9,618 nucleotides of DNA from Rhodobacter sp. (GTDB taxonomy: Bacteria; Pseudomonadota; Alphaproteobacteria; Rhodobacterales; Rhodobacteraceae). The notes beneath the pieces were generated by a model, which did no database searches, was not told the DNA's origin, and saw nothing but the letters and a program-made list of their open reading frames with translations. Shown here piece by piece: positions 7,524 to 9,618 of this stretch. Within the stretch, counting starts at the first letter, position 1. Each line of letters begins with the position of its first letter. The stretch is taken from NCBI GenBank assembly GCA_003536295.1, contig DPZQ01000019.1:1-9618 (forward strand), read 5' to 3'. A program made the translations under genes and the position numbers.

Positions 7524-7657
7524 TCGGACTTTCCGGCTAAGAGGCTTGCATAAGCGCAGGCTGCAAGTTTACTCTTGCATTTCCCCTTGATAAAAGACTG
7601 TAGCCTTGGGGGCAAGGGTGGCTTGTAAGAAGGGCCTTGAAGCGCGATGATGGGGGC
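7524..7657. promoter_or_regulatory. Divergent rluB/tadA intergenic region
   Basis: These 134 bases lie between two outward-reading genes and must hold signals for both. On the minus strand, TTATCA (7588-7593) and TAAACT (7566-7571), separated by 16 bases, are a weak sigma-70-like pair that would leave a leader of about 36 bases before rluB. No good -35/-10 pair for tadA stands out; TTGCAT at 7575-7580 lacks a convincing -10 at the right distance. This is pattern matching by eye only. Confidence 0.25.
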
Positions 7658-8128
7658 ATGAATAAGTTCCGCTCATATATGGATCACGCCCTTGATGAGG
7701 CCCGCTCGGCAGGCGCGCGTGGCGAAGTGCCTGTGGGAGCGGTGATTATTGATGGGCAAGGTCAGATTGTTGCGCTTGCGGGCAATCGTACCCGAGAGCT
7801 GGTCGATCCCACGGCCCATGCAGAAGTATTGGCGATCAGGGCTGCTTGCGCGGTTTTGGGGTCAGAGAGGTTAATCGATCATGATCTGTACGTCACCCTA
7901 GAGCCATGTGCGATGTGTGCAGGTGCGATCGCGGCGGCGCGTATAAAGCGGCTTTATTTTGGCGCCTCTGATCCCAAATCAGGCGGAGTTTTGGCCGGAG
8001 CGCGGGTTTTTACTCATGCTCAGTGCCACCATGCCCCCGAAGTCTACGACGGGATTGGAGCGGAGCAATCAACCACGCTATTGCATGAGTTCTTTGACGA
8101 AAAGCGCGCTTTTACACAAAAGAAATAG
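7658..8128 (+). CDS. tadA: tRNA adenosine(34) deaminase
   Basis: TadA deaminates A34 to inosine in the anticodon of tRNA-Arg(ACG), enabling decoding of CGU, CGC and CGA. The 156-residue product has the zinc-dependent cytidine/deoxycytidylate deaminase fold: GEVPVGAVI (22-30), HAE (54-56) with zinc ligand H54 and proton shuttle E56, and PCAMC (83-87) with zinc ligands C84 and C87. DPKSGG (105-110) also fits TadA. I chose ATG at 7658 because it gives the usual N-terminus; an in-frame TTG at 7637 would add seven residues. Neither has a strong ribosome site, although GGGGG lies just upstream of the ATG. The 3' end overlaps the convergent hydrolase gene by 17 bases. Confidence 0.94.
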   Translation: MNKFRSYMDHALDEARSAGARGEVPVGAVIIDGQGQIVALAGNRTRELVDPTAHAEVLAIRAACAVLGSERLIDHDLYVTLEPCAMCAGAIAAARIKRLYFGASDPKSGGVLAGARVFTHAQCHHAPEVYDGIGAEQSTTLLHEFFDEKRAFTQKK

Positions 8129-8807
8129 GCACCATCACCTCAGGTTCGATGACCTGCACGTCTGGTAGTGCCTTGATTAGTACTTTGGCGGACTGTTCAA
8201 GCACCGAAAAAGTTTTGTAATGACAAGGGATAACCGTCTTGAAGTTGAAATAACGTTTAGCGGCATAGGCTGCACGTTTCATGTCCATCGTATAATGACC
8301 CCCTGCAGAGAGAATACCGATGTCGGGATTATGAACATCGCCCATCCACTCCATATCGGCCATAATGTCGGTGTCGCCACTTACATAGATAGTGTGACCT
8401 TCACCCGCGATCATGAACCCCACTTCTGCGCCCGCCGTAAGGCGTGCTCCTTCATGGGTGATGGAACTGGAATGGCTGGCCGCCACCATCGTCACTTTGG
8501 CACCATTCAGCCCAACCGTTCCACCCTTGTTGAATCCTAGCCCATCAACGCCACCATGCTCTTGGCACCAGGCCACCAGCTCAACAATGCCGACGATCGG
8601 CACTGATTTTTGCGCTGCAATAGCCAAGGCGTCGCCAATATGGTCGGAATGGCCATGGGTCAACAAAATATGGGTCACGCCCTCAATCGCGGCTTCGGTC
8701 TGGGCCTTGGGAAACGCGGGGTTTTGGTGTAGCCAAGGATCGATCAAAAACACGGCCCGTTCTATTTCTATGCGAAAGCTAGAATGGCCTAAAAATGTGA
8801 TGCGCAT
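8112..8807 (-). CDS. Metal-dependent hydrolase, UPF0173 / UlaG-like metallo-beta-lactamase fold
   Basis: This is a 231-residue cytoplasmic protein of the metallo-beta-lactamase superfamily, in the UPF0173 group distantly related to L-ascorbate-6-phosphate lactonase UlaG. The start MRITFLGHSSF and IDPWL are typical. The metal-binding motif HGHSDH (51-56) supplies H51, H53, D55 and H56. Further likely ligands are H112 in SHSSS, D145 in VSGDTD and H196 in IPCHY. All are present, so a two-metal hydrolase centre is expected. The natural substrate of this group is not established. No signal peptide is visible. The gene is divergent from gatC across 137 bases and convergent with tadA, whose last codons it overlaps. 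Its stop TAA lies at 8112-8114. Confidence 0.88.
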   Translation of the reverse strand: MRITFLGHSSFRIEIERAVFLIDPWLHQNPAFPKAQTEAAIEGVTHILLTHGHSDHIGDALAIAAQKSVPIVGIVELVAWCQEHGGVDGLGFNKGGTVGLNGAKVTMVAASHSSSITHEGARLTAGAEVGFMIAGEGHTIYVSGDTDIMADMEWMGDVHNPDIGILSAGGHYTMDMKRAAYAAKRYFNFKTVIPCHYKTFSVLEQSAKVLIKALPDVQVIEPEVMVPISFV

Positions 8808-8857
8808 GGAGCCTCAGTTCGAGATAAGGTGATTTAAGCTTCAGATTTATGGATCAA

Positions 8858-8882
8858 GGCAGGGAAATGTCAATTTCCCGCC
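8858..8882. promoter_or_regulatory. Strong inverted repeat between the hydrolase gene and gatC
   Basis: GGGAAAT and ATTTCCC (8862-8868 and 8873-8879... loop bases 8869-8872) form a perfect 7-bp stem with the four-base loop GTCA; the right arm is ATTTCCC ending at 8879. With one bulged A at 8861 the stem extends by GGC/GCC to ten pairs (8858-8882). No T-run follows on either strand, so it is unlikely to be an intrinsic terminator. It lies about 50 bases before the hydrolase start and 62 before the gatC start, a fitting place for a repressor site or a 5' leader hairpin. The repeat is seen; its role is inference. Confidence 0.45.
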
Positions 8883-8944
8883 CCAAATGCTTGCGGCTTT
8901 GCTAGCACGGCGTTAAACGGTCTGAAAGCTGTCAGGAGCAAAAT

Positions 8945-9232
8945 ATGGCCATTGATGTTGAAATTGCCCGCCGCGTTGCCAAATTGGCACGCATTCGTGT
9001 GGAAGAAGCCGACCTGCCCAATTTGGCGCAGGAATTATCGGGAATCTTGACCTTTATGGAACAATTGAATGAGGTTGATATATCGGGGGTTGAACCCATG
9101 ACATCCGTCACTCCCATGGTACTGCCGCGCCGCGCTGATCGGGTGACGGCGGGCGGGATACAAGATTTGATTTTGAAAAACGCGCCCGATGCGCGCGAAG
9201 GATTTTTTGCTGTGCCAAAGGTGGTGGAATAA
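8945..9232 (+). CDS. gatC: Asp-tRNA(Asn)/Glu-tRNA(Gln) amidotransferase subunit C
   Basis: GatC is the small subunit of GatCAB, which converts Glu-tRNA(Gln) and/or Asp-tRNA(Asn) into the correctly charged amide forms in bacteria lacking the direct synthetases. It wraps between GatA and GatB and stabilises GatA. The 95 residues match the family length. The pattern VAKLARIRVEEAD, LSGILTFMEQLNEVD, VTPM and the C-terminal FFAVPKVVE is diagnostic. The ATG at 8945 has AGGAG six bases upstream. The stop TAA (9230-9232) overlaps the gatA ATG as TAATG, so the two are translationally coupled. Confidence 0.95.
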   Translation: MAIDVEIARRVAKLARIRVEEADLPNLAQELSGILTFMEQLNEVDISGVEPMTSVTPMVLPRRADRVTAGGIQDLILKNAPDAREGFFAVPKVVE

Positions 9233-9618
9233 TGTCTTTGCAAGGTCTTACAATCGCCTTGGCGCGCGATGCTTTGCGCAAGCGCGAGTTCACTGCCACT
9301 GAGCTCACAAAAACCTATATCGACGCGGTTGATAAGGCCGATGCTTTGGGGGCTTTTGTGCACAAAACTCCTGAAATCGCCTTGGAGCAAAGTGCGGCCG
9401 CCGATCTGCGCTTGGCCGCAGGTGATGCGCCTGACCTTTGTGGTATTCCGTTGGGAATTAAAGACCTATTTTGCACCAAAGCCGTCCCGTCGCAGGCGGC
9501 AAGTCGCATTTTGTCTGGGTTTTTGCCGCAATACGAATCAACCGTGACCACCAAACTGTTTGGTGCGGGGGCGGTGATGCTTGGTAAATTGAACATGGAC
9601 GAATTCGCCATGGGCTCG
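9232..9618 (+). CDS. gatA: Glutamyl-tRNA(Gln) amidotransferase subunit A (3' partial)
   Basis: GatA is the amidase subunit that releases ammonia from glutamine for the tRNA-bound Glu or Asp. The ATG at 9232 overlaps the gatC stop, and the frame stays open for 129 codons to the window edge, about a quarter of the usual 480-495 residues. The visible part carries CGIPLGIKDLFCTK (70-83), in which K77 is the first member of the Ser-cisSer-Lys amidase triad. It also shows PSQAAS, ESTVT and the conserved GKLNMDEFAMGS at the end. The catalytic serines lie beyond the edge. gatB often follows or lies elsewhere and is not visible. Confidence 0.95.
   Translation, partial: MSLQGLTIALARDALRKREFTATELTKTYIDAVDKADALGAFVHKTPEIALEQSAAADLRLAAGDAPDLCGIPLGIKDLFCTKAVPSQAASRILSGFLPQYESTVTTKLFGAGAVMLGKLNMDEFAMGS

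Noticed and set aside
7637..7639. TTG as the tadA start
   Set aside because: It would add seven residues absent from typical TadA; the ATG at 7658 gives the usual N-terminus.

Overview
The window looks like chromosomal DNA from a marine alphaproteobacterium, most likely of the Rhodobacterales (Roseobacter group). This rests on the style of the proteins (PfkB sugar kinase, UPF0173 hydrolase, DUF2927 lipoprotein, GatCA), the moderate GC content by eye and the tight gene packing. The assignment comes from recognising families, not from a search. I see no tRNA, rRNA, CRISPR array, insertion sequence or phage gene.

Layout. Bases 1-999 (+) are the 3' part of an ABC exporter half-transporter. Bases 1084-3012 (+) encode an AMP-forming acyl-CoA synthetase. 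A long minus-strand run then reads from 7523 down to 3033: an RluB-type 23S rRNA pseudouridine synthase, a DUF2927 lipoprotein, a long-form SAICAR synthase (purC), a PfkB-family fructokinase and the remains of a D-aminoacyl-tRNA deacylase gene (dtd). Gaps in this run are 79, 69, 55 and about 0 bases, so one transcription unit is possible. tadA (+, 7658-8128) is divergent from rluB and overlaps the 3' end of a UPF0173 metal-dependent hydrolase (-, 8112-8807) by 17 bases. gatC (+, 8945-9232) is divergent from the hydrolase and overlaps gatA by one base. gatA runs off the right edge.

Functional theme. Much of the content serves translation: rRNA pseudouridylation (rluB), wobble A34-to-inosine editing (tadA), Gln/Asn-tRNA amidation (gatCA) and formerly D-aminoacyl-tRNA proofreading (dtd). 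Purine synthesis, fructose phosphorylation, fatty-acid activation and a lipid- or drug-type exporter make up the rest.

The most notable item is the decayed dtd. Its homology is clear over nearly the whole length, including the SQFTLAA and NDGPVT motifs, but the start codon position reads GTA and the frame is broken twice. The other points are modest: a strong inverted repeat between the hydrolase and gatC, a leader that could mask the acyl-CoA synthetase ribosome site, a long basic tail on RluB and a protease-like motif in the DUF2927 lipoprotein. I did not find a convincing undescribed multi-gene system.
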